In this document: one piece after another, positions 6,862-13,957 of the stretch | Numbering within the stretch: the first letter of the stretch is position 1 | How the letters are laid out: every line of letters begins with the position of its first letter | Origin: Candidatus Izemoplasmatales bacterium | GTDB lineage: Bacteria; Bacillota_I; Bacilli_A; Izemoplasmatales; Hujiaoplasmataceae | Direction: 5' to 3' | Assembly (NCBI GenBank): GCA_028699855.1 | Contig: JAQVTV010000003.1 | Location: forward strand, 1 to 19,984 | Length of the DNA: 19,984 bases | Notes under the pieces: model-generated | The model's input: the letters and a program-made list of their open reading frames with translations, nothing else | Database searches by the model: none | What the model was told of the DNA's origin: nothing | Program-made: the position numbers and the translations under genes

Positions 6862-6880
6862 GGTTTTTTTCTTGACAGGG
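6846..6880 (-). terminator. Intrinsic terminator of the ylbF-ylbG operon
   Basis: On the minus strand CCTGTCAAG and CTTGACAGG (+ strand arms 6871-6879 and 6854-6862) pair perfectly over 9 bases around an A-rich loop, followed by eight T residues. It begins a few bases after the ylbG stop. The run of A in the loop could alternatively pair with the terminal T-tract. Confidence 0.85.
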
Positions 6881-6885
6881 GAATG

Positions 6886-7116
6886 TTATTCTTTGAAACT
6901 CAAGTGTTCCATCTCAATCATTGATTCTTCGATTTTGCGAATCTGGCGATGTTTCTGGAGTTGCTTTTTCACGCGATCAAATTGGCCTTCGTCGATATAA
7001 CCAGCCAAATAATTGGCTTTGGGATTCACATAGGAAATGTGAACTCCCGCCTTTTCAACTTCCTTCACGATTTTTTTGTTTTGGAAATAGATAATGATTC
7101 CCTTACGATGAACCAT
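6886..7116 (-). CDS. ylbG: YlbG family protein (DUF2129)
   Basis: The 76-residue product starts MVHRKGIIIYFQNKKIVKEV and contains HISYVNPKANYLAGYID, the usual pattern of YlbG, a small cytoplasmic protein found next to ylbF in Firmicutes. Its molecular role is not known to me. A strong GGAGGTGAG ribosome binding site lies before the ATG at 7116. The frame is open upstream, but that stretch lies within ylbF in another frame and is not expected to be translated. The start lies inside the 3' end of ylbF (overlap of 14 bases), so the two are probably co-translated. Confidence 0.85.
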   Translation of the reverse strand: MVHRKGIIIYFQNKKIVKEVEKAGVHISYVNPKANYLAGYIDEGQFDRVKKQLQKHRQIRKIEESMIEMEHLSFKE

Positions 7117-7498
7117 GGGACTCACCTCCGACACAATGGTGTTTTTCGCGTACGAGACAACTGTCAAGACATGACCGCAAGCGTTTTTGAAATGCTTGAG
7201 GCCCTTGATTGAAGTGATTGAGGGCGTGAATGTATGATTGATAAAAAGGATGCTGATACAATTGAGCTTTCGCCTCGGAAAAGGCCTTGGCAACCCGAGG
7301 CAGATCGGGATGATGTGTCCCATATGCTTGGACTTCGTTGTAATGGTCTCTTGTCGTAACAAAGTGTTGAATCAACCACTTCGTGTTCGGATCGCCATAT
7401 AGCCGCTTGAGGCTGTCGACGACGTTTTGGTACTCCATGCTTTCTTGCCACATCTCGATGATTTTCTCAGCGTGCTCATACAAGATTGAATCGATCAT
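7103..7498 (-). CDS. ylbF: YlbF family protein (RicF-like)
   Basis: This 131-residue helical protein matches YlbF/RicF, a component of the Y-complex (RicA-RicF-RicT) that in Bacillus subtilis promotes mRNA maturation with RNase Y and carries iron-sulfur clusters. The family segment with HFVTTRDHYNEVQAYG followed by HPDLP, and then AKAQLYQHPFYQSY, is clear. The C-terminus holds a cysteine group (C-x3-C-x7-C in the last 25 residues), in keeping with the cluster-binding tail of YlbF. The ATG at 7498 is chosen because AGGTGAT lies just upstream; an in-frame GTG at 7507 overlaps that site. It overlaps ylbG by 14 bases. RicA and RicT genes are not in the window. Confidence 0.82.
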   Translation of the reverse strand: MIDSILYEHAEKIIEMWQESMEYQNVVDSLKRLYGDPNTKWLIQHFVTTRDHYNEVQAYGTHHPDLPRVAKAFSEAKAQLYQHPFYQSYIHALNHFNQGPQAFQKRLRSCLDSCLVREKHHCVGGESHGSS

Positions 7499-7515
7499 CT
7501 TAATCACCTGATGCT

Positions 7516-7524
7516 ATTATATCA
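7516..7524 (-). promoter_or_regulatory. Extended -10 promoter of ylbF-ylbG
   Basis: On the minus strand TGATATAAT is a perfect extended -10 element (TGnTATAAT) about 20 bases before the ylbF start. No good -35 box is seen at 17 bases, which is normal for extended -10 promoters. Confidence 0.6.
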
Positions 7525-7665
7525 TAATATTCGTCAAAGCCAGCACAGAAAATCTTGTCCGTCGATGAATGGCCATGAGTCCTCGGTAATGGCCTCACAG
7601 CCTGACGCATCATCATCATTTTAAAATCTTCTACACAGTGCCAATTTCTGTGTCGTAATCACTGG

Positions 7666-8385
7666 TCATTGAGCTGAGTCAGAAGCGAATATCAGCGGGA
7701 TCTCCGAGTCAAGTACTTCGCGGTATGCGCCTGCTTCAAGCAGAGGGTCGAGCTGCAACATCCCGATCGCAATCCGCTTCAAGGCAATCACGTGATTGTC
7801 GATTGCTAGAAACATCCGCTTGACTTGATGATATTTACCTTCGGATATCGCGATAATACACGTATGTTCATCTATAATTTCAATGCGTGCCGGGCGGGTT
7901 TGAAAGGGTTGATTTCGGGCGTCAAGGATTTGGACGCCTTGTTCAAGCCGATGTCCATTCTTGATTGGGAATTCCGTCCTGACTTCGTAATATTTGTACA
8001 CGTTTTTATTCGGAGCGATGATTCTATGAAGCAATCCGCCATCATTTGTCAAGAGAATCAGTCCACTGGCGTCTTTGTCCAGTCTGCCGGCTATCGAGAG
8101 CTTCATCCGCTTGAATCGTTCATCGAGGAGGTCCATGACCGTCGTTTCACCCGGCTCATGGGTCGAAGAGAGGACTTCCACGGGTTTATGCATCATAATA
8201 ACGAGGTGTTCCTTATAATAGATCGGTGTTCCACGGATCAAAATATCATCTGATTCCGGACGAACCTCGCTTCCGGGGTCTTTGCACAAAACACCCGACA
8301 CCATCACGCTGCCTGTTGTGATCAACTGACGCACTTCTTTGCGTGTCCCATAACCCAAATGCGCGATTAGTTTGTCCAGACGCAT
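7666..8385 (-). CDS. rsuA: 16S rRNA pseudouridine synthase, RsuA family
   Basis: The 239-residue product has an N-terminal S4 RNA-binding domain (MRLDKLIAHLGYGTRKEVRQLI and on to about residue 55) and a pseudouridine synthase domain with the catalytic GRLDKDASGLILLTND motif near residues 100-115. The later KYHQVKRMF motif is also typical. RsuA enzymes isomerise a uridine in 16S rRNA (U516 in E. coli); the RluB/RluE branch modifies 23S rRNA, but the short N-terminus fits RsuA-like members better. The ATG at 8385 follows a G-rich ribosome binding site; a GTG one codon upstream is possible. It is divergent from def. A weak GGCCAT/ATGGCC repeat (7571-7594) downstream is not a convincing terminator. 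Confidence 0.9.
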   Translation of the reverse strand: MRLDKLIAHLGYGTRKEVRQLITTGSVMVSGVLCKDPGSEVRPESDDILIRGTPIYYKEHLVIMMHKPVEVLSSTHEPGETTVMDLLDERFKRMKLSIAGRLDKDASGLILLTNDGGLLHRIIAPNKNVYKYYEVRTEFPIKNGHRLEQGVQILDARNQPFQTRPARIEIIDEHTCIIAISEGKYHQVKRMFLAIDNHVIALKRIAIGMLQLDPLLEAGAYREVLDSEIPLIFASDSAQ

Positions 8386-8414
8386 CACACGAACCCCCCA
8401 TCTCTATCAGCCAT

Positions 8415-8423
8415 ATTGTACCA
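8415..8423 (-). promoter_or_regulatory. Extended -10 promoter of rsuA
   Basis: TGGTACAAT on the minus strand fits TGnTANAAT about 30 bases upstream of the rsuA start. The matching -35 region is poor. It lies back to back with the def promoter. Confidence 0.55.
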
Positions 8424-8459
8424 CAATTAGCGTATTACCTATGTAATATCAGAGAAATT

Positions 8460-8468
8460 TGTTATAAT
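8460..8468 (+). promoter_or_regulatory. Extended -10 promoter of def
   Basis: TGTTATAAT is a perfect extended -10 element. It predicts a transcription start near 8475, only about ten bases before the def start at 8485, leaving a minimal leader with the GGTGAT ribosome binding site near its 5' end. Confidence 0.6.
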
Positions 8469-8484
8469 AGAAATGGTGATGAAC

Positions 8485-9057
8485 ATGTTGACAATGAAAG
8501 ATGTGATTCAAGAAGGAAATCCGATATTGCGAAAGCGGGCGACCCCTGTCGCGCTACCCTTGAATCAAGCGGATTTGCATACCTTGCGTCAAATGATGGA
8601 ATATATCAAAAACAGCCAAGATCAAACCATGGTCGAGACATATGAACTTCGGCCGGCCGTAGGCTTGTCTGCACCGCAAATCGCCTTATCCCAAGCGATG
8701 TTTTGCATTCATACAACCGATGAAACGGGCCATCAACTGCATTCATACGCCATCGTGAACCCGAAGATTCTGTCCCATTCCGTTTCTCAGACCTATCTTC
8801 CTGGAGGCGAAGGCTGCTTGTCCGTCGATGAAGAAAAAAACGGCTTAGTACCCCGGGCCAAAGTAATCAAGGCCCGCGTCCATTCAGTCGACTTGGAAAC
8901 CGGAGTTGCCCAACCCGCCTTATTGAAACTTGAAGGGTTTTTATCTATCGTATTCCAACATGAGTATGATCATCTTCGCGGAGTCCTCTTCGTAGATAAA
9001 GTCCAATCGCATCTTCCAGGGATTGAACCCATACGCTTTGCATCCGAACCGGAATAG
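8485..9057 (+). CDS. def: Peptide deformylase (type 2)
   Basis: Peptide deformylase removes the formyl group from the N-terminal methionine of new proteins. The 190-residue product shows the three metal-site motifs: GLSAPQIA (the GxGxAAPQ motif), EGCLSVDE with the metal-binding Cys, and QHEYDHLRG with the HExxH-type metal ligands. Its insertions and its MLTMKDVI start match type 2 deformylases of Bacilli. Earlier in-frame ATGs (8473, 8479) are less likely: they lie at or before the predicted transcription start, and GGTGAT is placed for 8485. The next gene begins 12 bases downstream, so they probably form an operon. Confidence 0.95.
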   Translation: MLTMKDVIQEGNPILRKRATPVALPLNQADLHTLRQMMEYIKNSQDQTMVETYELRPAVGLSAPQIALSQAMFCIHTTDETGHQLHSYAIVNPKILSHSVSQTYLPGGEGCLSVDEEKNGLVPRAKVIKARVHSVDLETGVAQPALLKLEGFLSIVFQHEYDHLRGVLFVDKVQSHLPGIEPIRFASEPE

Positions 9058-9069
9058 TCGCGACCATCG

Positions 9070-10086
9070 ATGGATTATTTGAGCTCTGATATAATCGATT
9101 ATATCAACACATATTTGAAAAAAGAACCTCATTTGGCGCTATCGCTTTGTATCACAACGCAAAAGGGCGATCAGATGTGTTTTTTTTCTTCTGGTACACC
9201 TCCCCACGCTCAAACGCTCTATGAGATCGGGTCGATCACGAAAGTATATGTGGCCAGTCTCCTCGCGAAACTCGTTCATGAAGGGAAAATCCGCTTGGAA
9301 GACCCCATTTCGGCCTTCTTCGACTTGCCTGATCACCGATCATACCCGACCATCCTCGAGCTGGCCACCCATACTTCAGGATATTGGCCCTGGGTCTCGA
9401 TTCGATTTTTGACCGCATATCTCCTGAAAAATCGGAACTTAACCAAAAACTACTATCAGAATCAAACGGTGGAACGATTCCATAAGTATCTCCGTCGAAA
9501 ACCCCGGTTCATGATGAATCGCTATCACTACGCGGATTTCAATTACGCCATTATCGGTCAAATCATCGCTCAAGTCGAGCAAAAACCGTATGACGAGGTT
9601 ATGCGTGATTTTCTCTGCAATAGCCTCGGTCTTCGCGATTCTCGAATTGCACAAGATGCCCAACCCGGAATCGAAAGTTATTATCGCACACACGTCCGTC
9701 ATCATCTGACCTGGAACCCCAACAATCCATATGCGCCGGCAGGAGCCATCCTCACGACGCCGCAGGACAGCCTTGATTTCATCAAGAAAAATTTGCGACA
9801 GGACCCGGAATATCTCCGACTAGCGCTCACGCCCACCAGGAAAATCCAATTTCAGAAACAGTCGATGCGCATCGGACTCGCCTGGCACATGTTTCCCGAT
9901 GGAAACTACGTCTTTCACAAAGGCGGAACTTCGTGCTATCGCGCTACCTATCTCCTCCACAAGAAAAAACAGATCGGCATGACCCTGCTCGCGAATACCA
10001 TCGGGGACAGGACGCATAATACGACCAAACTCTCGATGATGATCTTCAAACAGATCAAAAATATTATGCGAAATCAAGTATCATGA
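9070..10086 (+). CDS. Serine hydrolase of the beta-lactamase / penicillin-binding protein-like family
   Basis: The 338-residue product belongs to the class C beta-lactamase-like serine hydrolases. The catalytic SxxK motif is S55-ITK58 in YEIGSITKVY, the second motif is the Y154-A-D variant of YxN in YHYADFNYAIIG, and H283-KGG286 stands for the third (KTG/HxG) motif. LATHTSGYWPW near 98-109 is also typical. Members include peptidases, esterases and beta-lactamases; the substrate cannot be told from sequence. No signal peptide or membrane anchor is present, unlike true cell-wall enzymes, so it should be cytoplasmic. No clear ribosome binding site precedes the ATG, 12 bases after def, so translation probably depends on def. 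A bidirectional terminator follows. Confidence 0.85.
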   Translation: MDYLSSDIIDYINTYLKKEPHLALSLCITTQKGDQMCFFSSGTPPHAQTLYEIGSITKVYVASLLAKLVHEGKIRLEDPISAFFDLPDHRSYPTILELATHTSGYWPWVSIRFLTAYLLKNRNLTKNYYQNQTVERFHKYLRRKPRFMMNRYHYADFNYAIIGQIIAQVEQKPYDEVMRDFLCNSLGLRDSRIAQDAQPGIESYYRTHVRHHLTWNPNNPYAPAGAILTTPQDSLDFIKKNLRQDPEYLRLALTPTRKIQFQKQSMRIGLAWHMFPDGNYVFHKGGTSCYRATYLLHKKKQIGMTLLANTIGDRTHNTTKLSMMIFKQIKNIMRNQVS

Positions 10087-10104
10087 GCTGTTTTGCTTTC
10101 CAAG

Positions 10105-10144
10105 AAAAAACCAGCGTCCCCCTAGGAATGCTGGTTATTTTTTT
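10105..10144. terminator. Bidirectional terminator between serine hydrolase and flavodiiron genes
   Basis: CCAGCGTCCC (10111-10120) and GGAATGCTGG (10125-10134) form a 10-bp stem with one wobble and one mismatch around CCTA. It is followed by a T-rich tract on the plus strand and preceded by A residues that give a T-tract on the minus strand. It serves both convergent genes. Confidence 0.8.
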
Positions 10145-10153
10145 GTTTCATGG

Positions 10154-11365
10154 TTATGAGTCGAGAAATTGTGCGAAATCACGACCAAAATCATAGGCTT
10201 CTTGAAGTTGGTCTTGGGATGGGTTGAAGCGGACTCTCAAACCATCCTTGACAACCATCTTCAACTGTTTCAAACGTTCAAGCACATTCGAGACACCTTC
10301 ACCGCTCCATCCATACGATCCAAAGGCGGTCGCTTTTTTTCTGCCATCAATTTCAGGATTCAGCTCTGATAAAATCAACCAAATGGGTTTAGGCGCATCT
10401 TTGAGGATTGTTGTCGTTCCAATCAAGAAGGCATCCGCCGCACGGATGCGTGCGACAATGATGTCCGGATCGTTATCGACCACATCAAGGATCTCTATCT
10501 GTACCGCTTCTTTCATTTGATCGCGCATCCCTTGACTGATTGCCTCTGCGATCTTTGCGGTATAGCCATAAGCGCTTGCGAGCGGGATGACTATTAAAGG
10601 TATATCATGTTTCAAAGTAGGCTTTGACCATTGACGATAAAGGGAAAATGCCTCTTTCATGAAGGTTTGATCGATGATCGGCCCGTGACTGGTCATGATG
10701 AGATTGAGTTCGAGGTGTTCGATACGATCAAGTGCTTTAACGACAAACGGCTTGAACGGCAACATGATCGAGAAAAAATAGTTCTCGAACGCGGATACAA
10801 AATCGGTCTTTGAGGGGACTTTCGCCGCGTAAACACCTTCAAAAGCATAGTGTGAACCAAAGAAATCACATGTGAAGAGAACGTTGTCTTCTTTGAGATA
10901 GGTAAACATCGTATCGGGCCAATGCAAGTTGGGCAAGATCATGAAGGACAGTGTTTTGCCACCGAGATCGATCGTCAATTGATCGGTTGCGCGCAAGGAT
11001 TTAAAAGGTCGATTCAGGATTTCTTTGAGATTCGCCAGACCCGGAGAAGTCGCAATCACCGTGATTTCGGGGTGCTGCTCGATCAATCTGATCACTGCGC
11101 CGGAATGATCGGGCTCGGTATGATTTAATATCAAATAGTCAATGCGTTCAACCTCGATAAGCGATGACACTTTGGCCATAAAGTCTTCGGTGAAATTCGC
11201 CTTGGCCGTATCGATCAATGCGGTCTTTTCTTTTCCTTTCACGATATAACTATTATAGGATGTCCCAAACTCGGTCGCCATCACAATGTCAAACACCCTC
11301 AGATCATAGTCGTTGACACCGACCCAATAAATATCATTTTTGAGCGCTAATGTATTTTTTTGCAT
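10154..11365 (-). CDS. Flavodiiron protein (A-type flavoprotein, FprA-like)
   Basis: The protein reduces oxygen to water, and often NO to N2O, using a diiron centre and FMN; it protects anaerobes. From the ATG at 11365 (ribosome binding site AAGGTGG eight bases upstream) it has 403 residues. The N-terminal metallo-beta-lactamase-like domain carries all diiron ligands: H82, E84 and D86 (in HTEPDHSG), H148 (LHWPD), D167 (CDFFGSH) and H227 (SHGPI), with spacings that match the family. The C-terminal flavodoxin domain starts near 250 and includes GYTAKIAEA and GSYGWSGEG. There is no rubredoxin fusion, so a separate electron donor is needed; none is in the window. Transcribed alone. Confidence 0.94.
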   Translation of the reverse strand: MQKNTLALKNDIYWVGVNDYDLRVFDIVMATEFGTSYNSYIVKGKEKTALIDTAKANFTEDFMAKVSSLIEVERIDYLILNHTEPDHSGAVIRLIEQHPEITVIATSPGLANLKEILNRPFKSLRATDQLTIDLGGKTLSFMILPNLHWPDTMFTYLKEDNVLFTCDFFGSHYAFEGVYAAKVPSKTDFVSAFENYFFSIMLPFKPFVVKALDRIEHLELNLIMTSHGPIIDQTFMKEAFSLYRQWSKPTLKHDIPLIVIPLASAYGYTAKIAEAISQGMRDQMKEAVQIEILDVVDNDPDIIVARIRAADAFLIGTTTILKDAPKPIWLILSELNPEIDGRKKATAFGSYGWSGEGVSNVLERLKQLKMVVKDGLRVRFNPSQDQLQEAYDFGRDFAQFLDS

Positions 11366-11402
11366 TTCATTCACCACCTTAAAATTCTCTGAATCCATCC
11401 AT

Positions 11403-11431
11403 ATTATACCTTAAAATGAGCGCCAGCCCAA
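11403..11431 (-). promoter_or_regulatory. Promoter of the flavodiiron gene
   Basis: TATAAT (11403-11408) with a weak TTGGGC -35 (11426-11431) at 17 bases lies about 40 bases before the start. The -35 falls inside the hairpin that ends the preceding operon. Confidence 0.5.
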
Positions 11432-11456
11432 GCCGTTTGCTTGTGCGTGCGCTCAT
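11415..11456 (-). terminator. Hairpin terminator of the second padR-HAAS operon
   Basis: On the minus strand ATGAGCGC and GCGCTCAT pair over 8 bases, with a nested AAGC/GCTT pair inside the loop, followed by TTTTAA. It begins a few bases after the stop at 11464. The U-tract is short, so strength is uncertain. Confidence 0.55.
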
Positions 11457-11463
11457 CGATAGC

Positions 11464-12474
11464 TTATCTAATGCGATTGAAGAGATATTTGGTCGTTTTT
11501 ACCCAAGTCGTCACGAGATCAATCGTGACCATCAAACCGATAAATACTGATATCCCGATGCACGCCTTGCGAATATACTCAGCAATGTCTTGGTCCTGCA
11601 AGTCAAAGAATTCAGCGAGTCGCGCGATGAAATCGGCATGGATCATATTGGGACTCATCACAAACATCACTACGACAACGAAACTGAATATCTGATGAAT
11701 AGTTCGCGATATTCCGACACCCAAAGTCCAACGCGCATCCTTGATTTTGATGGCGATCGCCACCACAGCCAGCACGAGTGATGCGATGAAGAAAGGAATA
11801 AACTTGAGCACATGTGACTGATCGAATAACTGCGATATCGGCGTCCAGTTTCCGTCATTCGTGAACCAGCCCAAATATTGATTTGCATTGTAGAGCACAT
11901 AAATCGCAATTGCGCCGAAGATGATCGTCACAATCAGTTCAGCGATACTTGAAGTAGGTGAAATCCGTTCTTGGGAAGTTTTATGAAGCGGCGGTAATGT
12001 CTCGGGTTCCCACGGTTTTTTGTGGATGCTTTTGCCATAAGAGGATATGAGGGCGAACACCAAGGTCACAATCGCAAACGCGCTCAATAAACCTTTGAAT
12101 ATTCCGGAAACGGTGCGTGCGAAGATCTCGGCAATGCGGCCGATGATTCCGACGGCTTCGGGATTCATTAACGCATCGATCAGGCCAAAGACAAGCGCGA
12201 CACTGCCAAACACAATCAATACAATCTTCAATACTTTCAGATAGTCATCAAACCACTCGGGCGCGATGAGATAGCGTTTTGTCTCGCGATATTCGTTCGC
12301 GATGATTCTGGGTTCTCCAAGTGATTTGAGGATTGAGATCACTTCCTCTTTTGTGGGGCTGTCTGACAACATATCTTCGATATTTGACCGCATTTCCTTC
12401 TTGACTTCCTCACGCATGTTTTCCGGAAGCCTTGTGGCTACTTCCTGGATATAACGTTCAATGATATCTTTCAT
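11464..12474 (-). CDS. HAAS-domain multi-pass membrane protein
   Basis: The ATG at 12474 (ribosome binding site GGAGGTG) gives 336 residues. Residues 1 to about 65 form the HAAS/permease-prefix domain: ERYIQEVATRLPENMREEV, then EEVISILKSLGEPRIIANEYR. The rest holds several hydrophobic segments: about 83-105, 125-150, 180-205, 225-250, 260-285 and 300-320, joined by short loops, so it is a multi-pass membrane protein without a recognised transport or enzyme motif. It begins two bases after the PadR stop, so the two are co-translated; PadR is the likely regulator or partner. Function unknown. Confidence 0.75.
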   Translation of the reverse strand: MKDIIERYIQEVATRLPENMREEVKKEMRSNIEDMLSDSPTKEEVISILKSLGEPRIIANEYRETKRYLIAPEWFDDYLKVLKIVLIVFGSVALVFGLIDALMNPEAVGIIGRIAEIFARTVSGIFKGLLSAFAIVTLVFALISSYGKSIHKKPWEPETLPPLHKTSQERISPTSSIAELIVTIIFGAIAIYVLYNANQYLGWFTNDGNWTPISQLFDQSHVLKFIPFFIASLVLAVVAIAIKIKDARWTLGVGISRTIHQIFSFVVVVMFVMSPNMIHADFIARLAEFFDLQDQDIAEYIRKACIGISVFIGLMVTIDLVTTWVKTTKYLFNRIR

Positions 12475-12476
12475 GT

Positions 12477-12806
12477 TCACACCTCCAAAATTCCTTGAAT
12501 TTCTGATACGATCTGTTTCCATTCATCTTTCAGAATTTGATACATCTTCAATCCTTCCTCGCTCAACACATAATATTTACGCGGTCGATTGTCAGACGTA
12601 TCCCATTCACTCTTGAGTAATCCCTGTGCGTCGAGACGCCTGAGTAAAGGATACAGGGTCCCCGCTTCCACCGCCACGCCCCTCTCCTCAAGGCTTTGCA
12701 GCAACGAATAGCCATAACTCGAGTGATTCAGCAAACTAAGAACCGCAAGAACCTGTGTGCCTCTTCTCAACTCATTCTTCAGGTTTGTGACAAGCATTGC
12801 GTCCAT
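12477..12806 (-). CDS. PadR family transcriptional regulator
   Basis: The 109-residue product has the PadR winged helix: ELRRGTQVLAVLSLL, YGYSLLQSLEERG, EAGTLYPLLRRLDAQGLL, and the wing with DNRPRKYYVLSEEG. It is a small DNA-binding repressor, about the usual length. AGGTGAT lies nine bases before the ATG. It leads a two-gene operon with a HAAS-domain membrane protein. Its promoter carries a palindrome between the -35 and -10 boxes that is a candidate autoregulatory site. It is clearly distinct in sequence from the other PadR at 2862-3194. Confidence 0.92.
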   Translation of the reverse strand: MDAMLVTNLKNELRRGTQVLAVLSLLNHSSYGYSLLQSLEERGVAVEAGTLYPLLRRLDAQGLLKSEWDTSDNRPRKYYVLSEEGLKMYQILKDEWKQIVSEIQGILEV

Positions 12807-12826
12807 ATAAATATCACCTCAACGTC

Positions 12827-12856
12827 ATTATACTGTATGACATACTATATTGTCAA
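12827..12856 (-). promoter_or_regulatory. padR promoter with internal palindrome
   Basis: TTGACA (12851-12856) and TATAAT (12827-12832) are both perfect and 18 bases apart. The spacer contains the palindrome GTATG-A-CATAC (12835-12845), and the sequence ATACTATAT occurs twice nearby. A repressor bound there would block RNA polymerase, which fits PadR autoregulation. Confidence 0.75.
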
Positions 12857-13005
12857 TACTATATTATTTTATTAAATGCTTCCGCGATATATATCATGAA
12901 TGGAGCGCACATTATTGTCTTGAATACGGGGCTATTCATCGCTAACAATGACTGAAAGTGCATGAGTCATAGACCTATAAAAACATCAGGATAGGTTCCA
13001 TCACA

Positions 13006-13023
13006 ATCACGTATGTGATAGAA
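13006..13023 (+). promoter_or_regulatory. Candidate promoter with short palindrome before the lipoprotein gene
   Basis: TGATAGAAT (13015-13023) resembles an extended -10 box. It overlaps the palindrome ATCAC-GTAT-GTGAT (13006-13019), a possible operator. No clear -35 box. The rest of 12857-13005 shows nothing that I can name. Confidence 0.35.
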
Positions 13024-13067
13024 TAGTTGTTGTTGCATTTACAGATGATCGAGTTGGAGCGCGTGTG

Positions 13068-13580
13068 ATGAAAAAATGGTTGATAGTCATGGTTTCAATG
13101 CTTTTCTTAATCCTGGGTTGTGATGCACATCGACAACCCATCTATATTGATCGAATCGAAATATACCAAGACAGTGAACTCTTGGCGGGAACGCTGAAGT
13201 ATTTTGACGGCTCAACCTGGGTAGAATATGAATCAAGCACAACAAACCAAACGAATGTCTACTATTCTATAGATATAGCTATTGGCAGTTCAATCAACAT
13301 TGTCTTTGAAATCTATAGTCCCGATAAAACCATCAATGACATGAAGTTGTCGTTAAGTAGTGATTTCGCCTCTCACACCCTCGCTTCTGCGTGGGCAACC
13401 ATCAATGATAGAGAAGACGAAATCACGCTATCAAACTATCTGATTGAAGACGTGTCCGGCACATACAATGTCATCAGCATCTACGGTTGGCTGACCGATC
13501 AGGGACCAAAATACGTCGGTGCGAAAAGCAATGATGTAGAATACATTCTTAAAGGCGTGCATTTCAACCTGTTTCCATAA
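13068..13580 (+). CDS. Small lipoprotein of unknown function
   Basis: The 170-residue product begins with a basic N-terminus, a hydrophobic stretch and a lipobox ending LILGC, so it is a predicted lipoprotein on the outer membrane face. The mature part is polar, rich in Ser, Thr, Asp and Tyr, and looks beta-rich, as in an Ig-like fold; I do not recognise the family. The ATG at 13068 is preferred over the GTG at 13065 because GGAG lies eight bases upstream of it. It is a single plus-strand gene at the boundary between the core genes and the AT-rich minus-strand region. No clear terminator follows directly. Confidence 0.75.
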   Translation: MKKWLIVMVSMLFLILGCDAHRQPIYIDRIEIYQDSELLAGTLKYFDGSTWVEYESSTTNQTNVYYSIDIAIGSSINIVFEIYSPDKTINDMKLSLSSDFASHTLASAWATINDREDEITLSNYLIEDVSGTYNVISIYGWLTDQGPKYVGAKSNDVEYILKGVHFNLFP

Positions 13581-13746
13581 ATTACATGATTTGATTCTTT
13601 GCTTATCGCTTTTTTGACTACTCATTTTTTGGTGTATTGATTCTTCAATTATTAATGAATGCGACATCACTTCAAAGCTATTGTTCATATCTCTCGCTAC
13701 TCACAATAACTTGTCATGCACCTTATGAAACTAGATCCATAACATT

Positions 13747-13790
13747 CACAACCTATCATGAGATATGCATATATCGAGTGATAGGTTGTG
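13747..13790. repeat. 12-bp perfect inverted repeat with nested palindrome
   Basis: CACAACCTATCA (13747-13758) and TGATAGGTTGTG (13779-13790) are perfect inverted repeats. The 20-base centre holds a second stem, GATAT-GCAT-ATATC, set off by three unpaired bases on each side. It has no U-tract on either strand, so it is not a classical terminator. It could be a cruciform-type site. Confidence 0.65.
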
Positions 13791-13793
13791 TTA

Positions 13794-13852
13794 CAAAAAA
13801 ATGCCCTGAATGGGCATAAATTTGTGTAATAAGCTCGTTTTTCAAGAACTAA
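13794..13852 (-). terminator. Double-hairpin element copy A; terminator downstream of mazF
   Basis: On the minus strand the first hairpin pairs TTAGTTC (from 13852) with GAGCTTA, imperfectly. The second, ATGCCC...GGGCAT (13801-13806 with 13812-13817), runs straight into a U-tract (A residues 13795-13800) and is a good intrinsic terminator for mazEF. The same two-hairpin layout recurs at 17009-17064 and 19312-19368. Confidence 0.7.
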
Positions 13853-13957
13853 ATCACGATGATATTATCTTGTCACAACCAAGTTTGCTATGTTGTCAAT
13901 ATGGTGTTTGTTTTCAATGAACATAAGATTCTTATCAAAAATAAATAAATCATGAAA

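Larger units (their letters stand above)
13581..13957. other. Gene-free region with a large inverted repeat and a terminator element
   Basis: No supported gene is seen here. It holds the 44-base inverted repeat at 13747-13790 and the double-hairpin element at 13794-13852. The stretches 13581-13740 and 13860-13957 are AT-rich and show nothing I can name. The base composition change of the accessory region begins about here. Confidence 0.6.

Noticed and set aside
7571..7594. Terminator for rsuA
   Set aside because: The stem is six bases with a 12-base loop and no U-tract.
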